Positions 42,310 through 52,330 of a stretch of 64,000 bases of DNA are shown piece after piece. The position numbers and the translations under genes are program-made. The DNA is from Delftia tsuruhatensis (GTDB lineage: Bacteria; Pseudomonadota; Gammaproteobacteria; Burkholderiales; Burkholderiaceae_C), in contig NZ_LR813084.1 of assembly GCF_903815225.1 (NCBI RefSeq), positions 5,108,001-5,172,000 on the forward strand, in the 5' to 3' direction. Numbering within the stretch: the stretch's first letter is position 1; every line of letters begins with the position of its first letter. The notes below the pieces were generated by a model that was not told the origin of the DNA, searched no databases, and saw nothing but the letters and a program-made list of their open reading frames with translations.

Positions 42310-43539
42310 TCAAAAGTTCCCCACGATGAAGTCTTTGAAACGGCCAAAAGCGGTCTTCATGGACCCACTCTTTTGTGCCACCTTGAAACCGCGCAGGCGA
42401 GCCAGGCGGGCCTCTTCGAGCAATCCCATCACGGTGGCGGCGCGGGGTTGCGCCACCATGTCGGCCAGAGCACTCGAATACTTGGGGATGCCGCGGCGCA
42501 CGGGCTTGAGGAAGATGTCCTCGCCCAGTTCGACCATGCCCGGCATCACGGCGCTGCCGCCGGTCAGCACGATGCCCGAGGACAGCACTTCCTCGTAGCC
42601 GGAATCGCGCACCACCTGCTGCACCAGCGAAAAGATCTCTTCCACGCGCGGCTCGATCACGCCGGCCAGCGCCTGCTTGCTGATCATGCGCGGGCTGCGG
42701 TCGCCCAGGCCCGGCACCTCGACCTGGGCATCGGGGTCGGCCAGCAGCTGCTTGGCATAGCCGCTTTCGACCTTGATGTCCTCGGCGTCCTTGGTCGGCG
42801 TGCGCAGCGCCATGGCGATGTCGCTGGTGATCAGGTCGCCCGCGATCGGAATGACGGCCGTGTGGCGGATGGCGCCGCCCGTGAAGATGGCCACGTCGGT
42901 GGCACCCGCGCCGATATCGACCACGGCCACGCCAAGCTCGCGCTCGTCGTCCGTAAGCACGGCCTGGCTCGATGCCAGCGGGTTGAGCAGCAGTTGCTCG
43001 ACCTCCAGGCCGCAGCGGCGCACGCACTTGATGATGTTCTCGGCCGCGCTCTGCGCACCCGTGACGATGTGGATCTTGGCTTCCAGGCGGATGCCGCTCA
43101 TGCCGATGGGCTCGCGCACTTCCTGGCCGTCGATCACGAATTCCTGCGGCTCGACCAGAAGCAGCCGCTGGTCCGAGGAGATGTTGATGGCCTTGGCCGT
43201 CTCCATCACGCGCGCCACGTCGGTGGCCGTGACTTCCTTGTCCTTGATGGCCACCATGCCGCTGGAGTTCAGTCCGCGGATGTGGCTGCCGGTGATGCCG
43301 GTGCACACGCGCTGGATCTTGCAGTCGGCCATCAGCTCGGCCTCCTTCAATGCCTGCTGGATGCTCTGCACCGTTGCATCGATGTTCACCACCACGCCGC
43401 GCTTGAGCCCGTTGCTGGGAGCCACGCCCAGGCCGGCGAGCTTGAGTTCGCCGTTGTACAGGACCTCGGCCACGACGGCCATGACCTTGGCCGTGCCGAT
43501 GTCCAGTCCGACGATCACATCTTTGTATTCTCTTGCCAT
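42310..43539 (-). CDS. ftsA: Cell division protein FtsA
   Basis: A 409-aa actin-like ATPase that tethers FtsZ to the membrane. It begins YKDVIVGLDIGTAKVMAVV (phosphate-1), has GVAVVDIGAGATDVAIF (phosphate-2) and IVLTGGSAVMPGMVELGE (adenosine motif). The final helix, KTAFGRFKDFIVGNF, is the amphipathic membrane-binding tail. It lies 83 bp downstream of ftsQ. Confidence 0.97.
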   Translation of the reverse strand: MAREYKDVIVGLDIGTAKVMAVVAEVLYNGELKLAGLGVAPSNGLKRGVVVNIDATVQSIQQALKEAELMADCKIQRVCTGITGSHIRGLNSSGMVAIKDKEVTATDVARVMETAKAINISSDQRLLLVEPQEFVIDGQEVREPIGMSGIRLEAKIHIVTGAQSAAENIIKCVRRCGLEVEQLLLNPLASSQAVLTDDERELGVAVVDIGAGATDVAIFTGGAIRHTAVIPIAGDLITSDIAMALRTPTKDAEDIKVESGYAKQLLADPDAQVEVPGLGDRSPRMISKQALAGVIEPRVEEIFSLVQQVVRDSGYEEVLSSGIVLTGGSAVMPGMVELGEDIFLKPVRRGIPKYSSALADMVAQPRAATVMGLLEEARLARLRGFKVAQKSGSMKTAFGRFKDFIVGNF

Positions 43540-43622
43540 ATCAGCATCCGCCCCCGGTTGGTTCTGTCCTGTGCCTGTGTCGCTGCGTGGTGTGCGCGTA
43601 CATGTGTCTGTCCTGCCTCGTC

Positions 43623-44426
43623 TCAGCGTCGGGGACGCACCGCAGCCGGCGCCTTGGCCGTGCCGCCGGTGGTCACACCGCGCAACCGCAGCGCATATCC
43701 GTCTTCATAACGCAGGTCGGCCGACTCGATGGCGTCCGCCTTGCGCTTGTATTGGGTCGTGATCTGGGGCAGCGTGCGCACGAAGCGCTGCACGCGCTGG
43801 AGCACGGCCTCCACGCTGCCGCCGCCCAGTTCGATCTGCGCGTCATTGGCCAGCCGCAACTGCCAGCTGCCGCGCGGGTTCAGCGTGAGACCGTCGATCT
43901 CCACCTCCAGCGGCCCCAGCGCCGGCACCAGCAGCCGGTACATCTGCAGCATCTGCGTGGCGCTGCCGTCGGGGCCTTGCAGGCGCGGCAGGCCTTCGCG
44001 GTCGAGTTCGCCCAGGTTGGCCTCGAACACCTCGCCGAAGCTGTTGACCAGGCCGGTGCCGGAGTCCGGCCCCCAGAAGGCCTCGGCCACATGCTCGTGC
44101 AGGATGACACGCAGGCTGTTGGGATAGTCGCGGCGCACCTGGGCCTCGCGCACCCAGGGCACCTGCTCGAAGGCCGCCTTGGCGCCCTTGAGATCGACAG
44201 TGAAGAAATTGCCCGTGAGCACGGGCGCCACGTTGGCGCGCAGGGTCACGGCGTTGTTGTGCACCAGCTCACCCTCGACCACGATGCGGCCGATGTTGAA
44301 TGCCGGATGGCGCAGTGCCCACCAGCTCACGGCTGCCAGCCCCAGCGCGGCCACGCCCACGAACAGGACCGTGGCGGTCACGTTCATGAGCTTGACGTCG
44401 AAGGGGGCGGGCAGGGAGTAGCTCAT
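43623..44426 (-). CDS. ftsQ: Cell division protein FtsQ
   Basis: A 267-aa bitopic protein of the FtsQLB complex. One membrane segment (VTATVLFVGVAALGLAAVSWW) is followed by a POTRA domain (FNIGRIVVEGELVHNNAVTL) and the beta domain with WVREAQVRRDYPNSLRVILHEHVAEAFW. The start at 44426 overlaps the ddlB stop by 4 bp; the frame is open 17 codons further upstream but that region belongs to ddlB. Confidence 0.95.
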   Translation of the reverse strand: MSYSLPAPFDVKLMNVTATVLFVGVAALGLAAVSWWALRHPAFNIGRIVVEGELVHNNAVTLRANVAPVLTGNFFTVDLKGAKAAFEQVPWVREAQVRRDYPNSLRVILHEHVAEAFWGPDSGTGLVNSFGEVFEANLGELDREGLPRLQGPDGSATQMLQMYRLLVPALGPLEVEIDGLTLNPRGSWQLRLANDAQIELGGGSVEAVLQRVQRFVRTLPQITTQYKRKADAIESADLRYEDGYALRLRGVTTGGTAKAPAAVRPRR

Positions 44427-45394
44427 GCGTGCTCCGACTCCGAATCCAGGGCGGCACTCGCCAGAATGCCCAGGCACAGGCTTTCGTAGCTCACGCCGAT
44501 GGCGCGGGCCGACATGGGTACCAGCGAATGCCCGGTCATGCCCGGCGAGGTGTTGATCTCCAGCAGGAAGGGCTTGCGGTCGCTGGCGCGGATCATGATG
44601 TCGGCACGCGACCAGCCGCGGCAGCCCAGCGTGCGGAAGGCCTTGACCACGATGCGCCGGATCTCGGCCTCCTCCTCGGCAGGCAGGCCGCTGGGGCAGT
44701 GGTACCGGGTGTCGTCGGTGAAGTACTTGTTCTGGTAGTCGTAGTTTCCCTCGGGCGCGACGATGCGGATCACCGGCAGCGCGTGGGCGCCCTCGCCGGT
44801 TCCCAGCACGGGGCAGGTGGTCTCGTCACCCGCGATGAACTCCTCGCAGAGCACCTCGGGGTCGTACTTCGAGGCCAGCGCATAGGCCTGCGCGCATTCC
44901 TCGGCCGTCCAGACCTTGGTCAGACCGATGGTCGAGCCTTCGCGCGACGGCTTGACGATCATGGGCGCGCCCAGCGCCTGCAGCGCGGCACGCGTCTCGT
45001 CGGCGCTGGCCACCAGGCGCCAGTCCGGCGTGGGCAGGCCCTCGAAGCGCCAGATGCGCTTGGTCATGATCTTGTCCATGGCGATGCTGGAGGCCATCAC
45101 GCCGGGGCCGGTGTAGGGAATGCCCAGAAGCTCCAGTGCGCCCTGAACCGTGCCATCCTCCCCGTAGCGTCCATGCAGCGCGATGAAGCAGCGGTCAAAG
45201 CCCTCTTTCTTCAACTCGCCCAGGTCGCGCTCCGACGGATCGAAGGCATGGGCATCCACGCCCTGCGACAGCAGGGCTTTGAGCACGCCCGCGCCCGACA
45301 TCAGCGACACCTCGCGCTCGGCCGAGCGGCCTCCCAGCAACACGGCCACCTTGCCCAGTCCCCTGACATCGATTCCGTTGCCGAAACTGCTCAT
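44423..45394 (-). CDS. ddlB: D-alanine--D-alanine ligase
   Basis: A 323-aa ATP-grasp ligase that makes D-Ala-D-Ala for MurF. It has VAVLLGGRSAEREVSLMSG, HGRYGEDGTVQGALELLGIPYTG, VKPSREGSTIGLTKV and the metal/ATP-binding LLEINTSPGMTGHSLVPM. A start/stop overlap joins it to murC upstream and ftsQ downstream, indicating translational coupling. Confidence 0.97.
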   Translation of the reverse strand: MSSFGNGIDVRGLGKVAVLLGGRSAEREVSLMSGAGVLKALLSQGVDAHAFDPSERDLGELKKEGFDRCFIALHGRYGEDGTVQGALELLGIPYTGPGVMASSIAMDKIMTKRIWRFEGLPTPDWRLVASADETRAALQALGAPMIVKPSREGSTIGLTKVWTAEECAQAYALASKYDPEVLCEEFIAGDETTCPVLGTGEGAHALPVIRIVAPEGNYDYQNKYFTDDTRYHCPSGLPAEEEAEIRRIVVKAFRTLGCRGWSRADIMIRASDRKPFLLEINTSPGMTGHSLVPMSARAIGVSYESLCLGILASAALDSESEHA

Positions 45395-46824
45395 TGCGCG
45401 GCTCCCTGCTGCGCCTGCAGCCCTTGTTTCTGAAGCATTTCAACCAACTTTCCTGGCACGGCACCGATCGAGCCTGCACCCATGCACAACAGCACGTCGC
45501 CATCACGCGCGTTGGCGGCGATGGCCGCCGGCAGCTCGGCAACGTTTTCCACAAAAACCGGCTCGACCCGCCCGGCCACGCGCAGGGCGCGCGCCAGCGA
45601 GCGGCCATCGGCGGCCACGACGGGTGTCTCGCCGGCCGCATAGACCTCGGTCAGCAACACGGCATCGGCCAGGCCGATGACCCTGACGAAATCCTCGAAA
45701 CAGTCGCGCGTGCGGCTGTAGCGGTGCGGCTGGAAGGCCAGCACCAGGCGCCGCCCCGGGAAGGCGCCGCGCGCGGCGGCCAGCGTGGCCGCCATTTCCA
45801 CAGGGTGGTGCCCGTAGTCATCGATGACGGTGAAGCTGCCGCCATCGGCCGCAGCCAGTTCGCCATAGCGCTGGAAACGCCGGCCCACGCCCTTGAAGCT
45901 TTCGAAGGCGCGCAGCAGGGCCTCGTCGGCAATCTCCAGTTCCATGGCGACGGCCACGGCCGACAGGGCATTGAGTACGTTGTGCTCGCCGGGAAGGCTC
46001 AGCACCACATCGATGTCGGGGTAGGACTGGCCGTTCTGGCGACGCACGGTGAAGCACATGCGCCCGGCCTCGGCGCGCACGTTCAGGGCCCGCACCTGGG
46101 CGTCCTCGGCGAAGCCATAGGTGGTGACGGGGCGCGCCACCTGGGGCAGGATCTCGCGCACGGCCGGGCTGTCCACGCACAGGATGGCGCGGCCATAGAA
46201 CGGCATGCGGTGCAGGAAATCGACGAACGCACCCTTGAGCCGGCCGAAATCATGGCCATAGGTTTCCATGTGGTCGGCATCGATGTTGGTGACCACGGCC
46301 ATCACGGGCAGCAGGTTCAGGAAGGAGGCATCGGACTCGTCGGCCTCCACCACGATGTAGTCGCCCTGACCCAGCTTGGCGTTGGCACCCGCGCTGTTGA
46401 GCTTGCCGCCGATCACGAAGGTCGGGTCCAGCCCGGCCTCGGCCAGCACGCTGGTCACCAGGCTGGTAGTGGTGGTCTTGCCGTGGGCACCCGCGATGGC
46501 GATGCCCTGCTTGAAGCGCATCAGCTCGGCCAGCATCAGCGCACGCGGCACGACGGGGATCTTGCGTGCGCGTGCGGCCAGCACCTCGGGGTTGTCGGCC
46601 TGCACGGCGGTGGAGGTGACGACGGCATCAGCGCCCTCGATATGGGCCGCCTCATGGCCGACATGGGTGGCGATGCCCAGGTCGGCCAGGCGGCGCAGCG
46701 TGGCGCTGTCGGCCAGGTCAGAGCCCGAGATGGCGTAGCCCAGGTTGTGCAGCACCTCGGCGATGCCGCTCATTCCGGCGCCACCGATGCCGACGAAATG
46801 GATGTGATGGATGGCGTGCTTCAT
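45391..46824 (-). CDS. murC: UDP-N-acetylmuramate--L-alanine ligase MurC
   Basis: A 477-aa ligase adding L-Ala to UDP-MurNAc. N-terminal HIHFVGIGGAGMSGIAEVL, ATP loop GAHGKTTTTSLV, EADESDASFLNLLP, DDYGHHPVEMAATLAA and FQPHRYSRTRDCF are the family marks. Compare Mpl in this window, which has THGKTTTTS and recycles tripeptide instead. It overlaps murG and ddlB by 4 bp each. Confidence 0.97.
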   Translation of the reverse strand: MKHAIHHIHFVGIGGAGMSGIAEVLHNLGYAISGSDLADSATLRRLADLGIATHVGHEAAHIEGADAVVTSTAVQADNPEVLAARARKIPVVPRALMLAELMRFKQGIAIAGAHGKTTTTSLVTSVLAEAGLDPTFVIGGKLNSAGANAKLGQGDYIVVEADESDASFLNLLPVMAVVTNIDADHMETYGHDFGRLKGAFVDFLHRMPFYGRAILCVDSPAVREILPQVARPVTTYGFAEDAQVRALNVRAEAGRMCFTVRRQNGQSYPDIDVVLSLPGEHNVLNALSAVAVAMELEIADEALLRAFESFKGVGRRFQRYGELAAADGGSFTVIDDYGHHPVEMAATLAAARGAFPGRRLVLAFQPHRYSRTRDCFEDFVRVIGLADAVLLTEVYAAGETPVVAADGRSLARALRVAGRVEPVFVENVAELPAAIAANARDGDVLLCMGAGSIGAVPGKLVEMLQKQGLQAQQGAAQ

Positions 46825-47912
46825 GCGGCCAGTTCCTCACAGGCGGCGACCACCTCGGCGGTGGCATCTGTCTTTTGCATTTTCTTGGCTTTTCCAGCGC
46901 GCTCCAGCAGCGTCGCTCGCTGCATATTTTGTAGCATTTCGGCCAGACTTTGGGCAGTCAGTGCGCTTTGTTGCATCAACCATCCACCGCCGGCATCGAC
47001 CAGGAAACGCGCGTTCGTGGTCTGGTGGTCGTCCACCGCCGCCGGAAAGGGCACATAGATGGCCGCGGCGCCCACGGCCGCGATCTCGGTGACGGTGCTG
47101 GCACCGGCGCGGCAGACGATGACATCGGCCTCGGCGAAGGCGCGGGCCGTATCGTCGATGAAGGGGGTCAGCTCGGCCTGCACGCCGGCGGCCGCGTAGT
47201 TGGCGCGCAACGCATCGATCTGGGCAGCGCCGCTTTGGTGCAGCACGATGGGGCGGGTCTCGGCCGGGATCAGGGCCAGCGCCTGGGGCACGATCTCGTT
47301 GAGCGCCTTGGCGCCCAGGCTGCCACCCACCACCAGCAGGCGCAGCGGACCGCTGCGGCCTTCGAAGCGCTGCTCGGGCGCGGGCTGCTCGGTGAAGGCC
47401 TGGCGCAGCGGATTGCCCACCCAGCGGCCCTTGGCGAAAACGCCGGGAAAGGCCGTGAAGATGCGCTCGGAGACGACGGCCAGCACCTTGTTGGCCATGC
47501 CTGCCACGGAGTTCTGCTCATGCAGCACCAGGGGCTTGCCCGCCAGCACGGCCATCATGCCGCCGGGAAAGCTGATGTAGCCGCCCAGGCCCACGACCAC
47601 GTCTGGCTTGACGCGACGCACCACGGCCAGCGCCTGCCAGAAGGCGCGCAGCAGGCGCATGGGCAGAAAAGCCAGCGTCATGAGGCCCTTGCCGCGTACG
47701 CCCGAGAAATCGATGGTCTCCAGCGGAAAGCCCTGGGCCGGCACGATGCGCGACTCCATGGAGCCCGGCGCGCCCAGCCAGCGCACGTTCCAGCCGCGCT
47801 CGCGCAGCGCCTGGGCCACGGCCAGGCCGGGGAAGATATGGCCGCCCGTGCCGCCGGCCATGATCAGGGCCGTGCGCTGGCGGTGGCTGCCTTGGGAAGC
47901 CGGAGCCGTCAT
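46821..47912 (-). CDS. murG: Lipid II synthase MurG (GlcNAc transferase)
   Basis: A 363-aa GT28 enzyme transferring GlcNAc to lipid I at the cytoplasmic face. Gly-rich loops LIMAGGTGGHIFPGLAVA and VVGLGGYISFPGG, LVVGGSLGAKALNEIVP and the UDP-binding CRAGASTVTEIAAVG region are intact. The frame extends far upstream through ftsW; the start is the ATG overlapping the ftsW stop. Confidence 0.97.
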   Translation of the reverse strand: MTAPASQGSHRQRTALIMAGGTGGHIFPGLAVAQALRERGWNVRWLGAPGSMESRIVPAQGFPLETIDFSGVRGKGLMTLAFLPMRLLRAFWQALAVVRRVKPDVVVGLGGYISFPGGMMAVLAGKPLVLHEQNSVAGMANKVLAVVSERIFTAFPGVFAKGRWVGNPLRQAFTEQPAPEQRFEGRSGPLRLLVVGGSLGAKALNEIVPQALALIPAETRPIVLHQSGAAQIDALRANYAAAGVQAELTPFIDDTARAFAEADVIVCRAGASTVTEIAAVGAAAIYVPFPAAVDDHQTTNARFLVDAGGGWLMQQSALTAQSLAEMLQNMQRATLLERAGKAKKMQKTDATAEVVAACEELAA

Positions 47913-49174
47913 GCGTGCCCCCCCTTCATCAGCAGCTTGTTCTCGTAGTCCACTCTCAACACCACCGCTATCGCTATCAGATTCATCAGGATGGCCGAGC
48001 CGCCAAAGCTCATCAGCGGCAGCGTCAGGCCCTTGGTGGGCAACGCGCCCAGGTTCACGCCCATGTTGATGAAGGCCTGGAACCCCATCCAGATCGCCAC
48101 GCCCTCGGCCACCAGGCCCGCGAACACGCGGTCCAGCGCGATGGCCTGGCGGCCGATGAGCATGATGCGGCGCGTCAGCCACAGGAAGGTGACGGCGATC
48201 AGCAGCACGCCGACCAGTCCGAACTCCTCGCCGATCACGGCCAGCAGGAAGTCGGTATGCGCCTCGGGCAGCCAGTGCAGCTTCTCCACGCTGCGGCCCA
48301 GGCCCACGCCGAAGATCTCGCCGCGGCCGATGGCGATCAGCGCGTGCGACAGCTGGTAGCCCTTGCCCAGGGCGTGCTTTTCGTCCCAGGGATTGAGGTA
48401 GGCGAAGATGCGCTCGCGCCGCCATTCGGAGGTGGCGATGATCATCACGAAGGCCAGCACCACCAGGGCCGCGATCAGGAAGAACATGCGCGCGTTGACG
48501 CCGCCCAGGAACAGGATGCCCATGGCGATCACCACGATCACCATGAAGGCCCCCATGTCCGGCTCGGCCAGCAGCAGCACGCCCACCAGCACCACCGCCA
48601 GGCCCATGGGCAGCACGGCGCGGAAGAAGCGCTCCTTGACCTCCATCTTGCGCACCATGTAGTCGGCCGCATAGATGAGCACGGCGAACTTGGCCAGCTC
48701 GGACGGCTGGAAGTTCATGATGCCCAGCGACAGCCAGCGGCGCGCGCCGTTGACCACGGTGCCCACGTGCGGAATCAGCACCGCCACCAGCAGGACCAGG
48801 GACACCAGGAACAGCTTGCGCGCCATGCGCTCCCAGGTGGCCATGGACACCTGGAAGGCCAGCAGCGCGCCGACGAAGGCCATGCCGATGGACATGGCAT
48901 GGCGCAGCAGGAAGTGGGTGGGCGCGATCTTGCCGAAGCGCGGGTTGTCGGGCATCGCGATCGATGCCGAATACACCATGATCAGGCTCCAGGCCAGCAG
49001 CCCGATCACCACCCAGATCAGGGCCTGGTCCAGGCCGAGCACGCTGGCCGGCGTCTGCGTGGGCCGGTGGTACTGGGGTCCGCCCAGGCGCACGGGCAGC
49101 ACATCGATGGCCTTCTCTTGCGCGCCTCCGAACCAGGAGCGCATGCGGCCCAGGACCTGGTTCAGGGTGCTCAT
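47909..49174 (-). CDS. ftsW: Septal peptidoglycan polymerase FtsW (SEDS family)
   Basis: A 421-aa protein with about ten membrane segments; polymerises glycan at the septum with FtsI. SEDS marks: ARRWLSLGIMNFQPSELAKFA, LAEPDMGAFM, and the catalytic Asp in LPEAHTDFLLAVIGEEFG. A paralogue of RodA in this window. Start and end overlap murD and murG respectively. Confidence 0.97.
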   Translation of the reverse strand: MSTLNQVLGRMRSWFGGAQEKAIDVLPVRLGGPQYHRPTQTPASVLGLDQALIWVVIGLLAWSLIMVYSASIAMPDNPRFGKIAPTHFLLRHAMSIGMAFVGALLAFQVSMATWERMARKLFLVSLVLLVAVLIPHVGTVVNGARRWLSLGIMNFQPSELAKFAVLIYAADYMVRKMEVKERFFRAVLPMGLAVVLVGVLLLAEPDMGAFMVIVVIAMGILFLGGVNARMFFLIAALVVLAFVMIIATSEWRRERIFAYLNPWDEKHALGKGYQLSHALIAIGRGEIFGVGLGRSVEKLHWLPEAHTDFLLAVIGEEFGLVGVLLIAVTFLWLTRRIMLIGRQAIALDRVFAGLVAEGVAIWMGFQAFINMGVNLGALPTKGLTLPLMSFGGSAILMNLIAIAVVLRVDYENKLLMKGGHA

Positions 49175-51147
49175 GCCGCGCCTCCCAGCTCATGCCCGGC
49201 ATCCAGGGCCAGGGCACGCACGGCCTCGACGAACTGGTGGGCCCGGTCCTCGTAGTTGCGGAACATGTCCAGGCTCGCGCAGGCGGGCGACAGCAGCACG
49301 GCATCGCCCTCATGGGCCCGCGAGGCGGCCTGCTCCACGGCGTCGGCCATGGTGGTGGCGTCGACCAGGGGCACGCCGCAATCCTGCAGTGCGGCGCGGA
49401 TCAGGGCGGCATCGCGGCCGATCAGCACGGCGGCGCGCACATGGCGCGACACGGGCGCGGCCAGGGGAGAGAAGTCCTGCCCCTTGCCGTCCCCGCCCAG
49501 GATGACCACGATGCGGTGGTCAGGCCCCAGGCCCGACAGCGCGGCCACGGTGGCACCCACGTTCGTGCCCTTGCTGTCGTCGTAGTACTCCACGCCTTCG
49601 ACGCGGCCGATGGGCTGGACGCGGTGCGGCTCGCCGCGGTACTCGCGCAGGCCGTACAGCAGCGGTGCCAGCGTGCAGCCGCCGGCGCTGGCCAGTGCCA
49701 GGGCCGACAGGGCATTGATGGCGTTGTGCCGCCCGCGGATGCGCAGCGCGTCGGCGGGCATCAGGCGCTGGATGTGCAGGTCGTCGGCGGCCTTGCCCTT
49801 GGCGGTTTCGTCGGCCTCGTGGGCACGCACCAGCCAGGTCATGCCAGCGACCACTTCGAGGCCGAAGTCACCGGGACGGCGCGGCATGTCGCCGCCGAAG
49901 GTGATGTGGGCACGCTGCTGGGGCTTTTGGCGCTTGCCCTGCGGCACCACGGGGGCAGGCAGCATGCGCATGACCTCGGGGTCCTCGCGGTTGAGCACCA
50001 TGATGCCCTCGCGGCCGAAGATGCAGGCCTTGGCATCGGCATAGGCACGCAGGCTGCCATGCCAGTCCAGATGGTCCTGGGTGATGTTGAGCACGGCGGC
50101 CGCCGTGGGCTCGAACATCTGCACGCCGTCGAGCTGGAAGCTGGACAGCTCCAGCACCCAGGCCTGTGGCAGGGTCTCGGCATCGATGGCCTGCGTCAGC
50201 GTGTCCAGCAGCGTGGGGCCGATGTTGCCGGCCACGGCCACGCTCAGGCCCGCGTGTTCCAGCAGTTGCCCTGTCAGCGAAGTGACCGTGGTCTTGCCAT
50301 TGGTACCCGTGATGCCCAGCACGGTGGGTCGGTAGCCATGGGCCGCCGCCAGGGCCTTGAGCGCCATGGCGAACAGATCGAGCTCACCGCCCACGGGCAG
50401 GCCCTGGGCGCGCGCGGTGTCGACCACCGGCGCCACGGTGGCGGGGCTGAGGCCGGGCGAACGGTAGACCAGGCCCAGGCCCTGTCCGTCCACCAATTGG
50501 GCCGTGAGCACTCCGGGCACGAAGCGCACCCGGGGCAGTTCGCTGGCCAGTTGCTGCAGTTGCGGTGGCGACTGGCGCGTGTCGGCCACGATGACTTCGG
50601 CGCCGCAGCGCGCGCACCAGCGCGCCATGGCCAGGCCCGAGGCGCCCAGGCCCAGGATGAGCACGCGCTGGCCTTGCAGATGCTGGGCCTGCTGGCCAGG
50701 CCAGCCTGCGGCCACGGGCGGCAGGACCTGTTCGGGTTCGGCGCCTCCGGCTTCGGCCTCGGCGGCGACCGGGGTGACTTCGGCATCGGCGGAGTCGGAG
50801 ATGCTGGGATCGGCGAAGATCTGGGCCACGAAGGCTGCAGCATCCCGGGCGGCCGTCAGCGTGGAGATGTCTGGCACGGGCTCGGTCATGGCCGCAGGTG
50901 CCGCAGGCGCTTCAGACGCCTCCGGCGCCGACAGCCCGGCCGCACCATCGGCCTGCCCGTGGGCCGGAGACGTGTCCGGCACCGGTTCAATGACCGCCTC
51001 CCCCTCGGGCCGCACCGTGAGCGCGGCCGCCTCCACCACCTCCGAGGGGACGGGCGCATCCGATGCCGAAGCCGAAACCGCAGGCGCAGCGGCCACAGGC
51101 TCATGGCCCGCAGCCTGGATCGTGGTCTTGAAGTCTTCGGTGTTCAT
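49171..51147 (-). CDS. murD: UDP-MurNAc-L-Ala--D-glutamate ligase MurD with a long N-terminal extension
   Basis: A 658-aa protein, far longer than the usual 440-500 aa. Family homology begins at about residue 157 (HLQGQRVLILGLGASGLAMA), followed by the ATP loop GITGTNGKTTVTSL, LELSSFQLDG and VYRSPGLSP. Residues 1-156 are an Ala/Pro/Glu/Val-rich low-complexity region without a membrane segment or signal. The ATG at 51147 lies 4 nt after the mraY stop, which supports the long form. An internal Met at residue 87 is an alternative start but would still leave about 70 extra residues. The extension is unexplained. Confidence 0.92.
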   Translation of the reverse strand: MNTEDFKTTIQAAGHEPVAAAPAVSASASDAPVPSEVVEAAALTVRPEGEAVIEPVPDTSPAHGQADGAAGLSAPEASEAPAAPAAMTEPVPDISTLTAARDAAAFVAQIFADPSISDSADAEVTPVAAEAEAGGAEPEQVLPPVAAGWPGQQAQHLQGQRVLILGLGASGLAMARWCARCGAEVIVADTRQSPPQLQQLASELPRVRFVPGVLTAQLVDGQGLGLVYRSPGLSPATVAPVVDTARAQGLPVGGELDLFAMALKALAAAHGYRPTVLGITGTNGKTTVTSLTGQLLEHAGLSVAVAGNIGPTLLDTLTQAIDAETLPQAWVLELSSFQLDGVQMFEPTAAAVLNITQDHLDWHGSLRAYADAKACIFGREGIMVLNREDPEVMRMLPAPVVPQGKRQKPQQRAHITFGGDMPRRPGDFGLEVVAGMTWLVRAHEADETAKGKAADDLHIQRLMPADALRIRGRHNAINALSALALASAGGCTLAPLLYGLREYRGEPHRVQPIGRVEGVEYYDDSKGTNVGATVAALSGLGPDHRIVVILGGDGKGQDFSPLAAPVSRHVRAAVLIGRDAALIRAALQDCGVPLVDATTMADAVEQAASRAHEGDAVLLSPACASLDMFRNYEDRAHQFVEAVRALALDAGHELGGAA

Positions 51148-51151
51148 GCGA

Positions 51152-52330
51152 TCACCTCAGCTTCAGCGTGGACAGGCCCAGCAGGCACAGCAGCATGGTG
51201 ATGATCCAGAAGCGGATCACGACCTGGGTTTCCTTCCAGCCGCTCTTCTCGAAATGGTGGTGCAGCGGCGCCATCTTGAGCAGGCGGCGACCTTCGCCAT
51301 AGCGCTTCTTGGTGTATTTGAACCAGGTGACCTGCAGCATCACCGACAGGGCCTCGACCACGAAGATGCCGCCCATGATGGCCAGCACGATTTCCTGGCG
51401 CACGATCACGGCGATGGTGCCCAGCGAGGCGCCCAGGGCCAGCGCGCCCACATCGCCCATGAAGACCTGGGCCGGGTGGGCGTTGAACCACAGGAAAGCC
51501 AGGCCCGCGCCGGCCATGGCCGCGCAGTACACCAGCAGCTCGCCCGAGCCCGGGATGTGCGGGAAAAGCAGGTACTTGGCATAACCGGCGTTGCCAGTCA
51601 CATAGGCGAAGATGCCCAGGGCCGAACCCACCATGATCACGGGCATGATGGCCAGTCCATCCAGGCCGTCGGTCAGGTTCACGGCATTGCTGGCGCCCAC
51701 GATGACCAGATAGGTCATGACCACGAAGCCCAGCACGCCCAGCGGATAGCTGACTTCCTTGAAGAAGGGCACGAGCAGGCCGGCCTTGGGCGGCAGGTCC
51801 AGCGCGAAGCCCGACTGCACCCAGGTCACGAACAGCTCGAACACCTGGGCATTGGAGTTCTCGGAGATGCAGAACACCAGGTACAGCGCGGCCAGCAGGC
51901 CGATGACGGACTGCCAGAAGTACTTCTCGCCCGAACGCATGCCTTCGGGATCCTTGTTCACCACCTTGCGCCAGTCATCCACCCAGCCGATGGTGCCGAA
52001 GCCCAGCGTGACCAGCAGCACGATCCAGACGAAACGGTTGGACAGGTCGAACCACAGCAGCGTGGAGACGGCGATGGACAGCAGGATCAACGCGCCGCCC
52101 ATGGTGGGCGTGCCGCTCTTGACCAGATGGGTCTCCATGGCGTAGCCGCGCACGGGCTGGCCGATCTTGAGCGCCGTCAGCATGCGGATCAGGCGCGGGC
52201 CGGCCAACAGGCCGATGACCAGGGCCGTGAGCGCGGCCATCACGGCGCGCAGCGTCAGGTACTGGAACACGCGCAGGAAGCTGAATTCCGGCGACAGGCC
52301 CTGCAGCCATTGCGACAGCATCAGCAGCAT
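51152..52330 (-). CDS. mraY: Phospho-MurNAc-pentapeptide translocase MraY
   Basis: A 392-aa membrane enzyme making lipid I from UDP-MurNAc-pentapeptide and undecaprenyl phosphate. It has about ten membrane segments, GTPTMGGALIL, the acid pair in IGWVDDWRK, NAVNLTDGLDGLA (nucleotide/Mg binding) and the H-x-H-F motif APLHHHFEKSGWKE. It overlaps murF by 10 bp. Confidence 0.97.
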   Translation of the reverse strand: MLLMLSQWLQGLSPEFSFLRVFQYLTLRAVMAALTALVIGLLAGPRLIRMLTALKIGQPVRGYAMETHLVKSGTPTMGGALILLSIAVSTLLWFDLSNRFVWIVLLVTLGFGTIGWVDDWRKVVNKDPEGMRSGEKYFWQSVIGLLAALYLVFCISENSNAQVFELFVTWVQSGFALDLPPKAGLLVPFFKEVSYPLGVLGFVVMTYLVIVGASNAVNLTDGLDGLAIMPVIMVGSALGIFAYVTGNAGYAKYLLFPHIPGSGELLVYCAAMAGAGLAFLWFNAHPAQVFMGDVGALALGASLGTIAVIVRQEIVLAIMGGIFVVEALSVMLQVTWFKYTKKRYGEGRRLLKMAPLHHHFEKSGWKETQVVIRFWIITMLLCLLGLSTLKLR

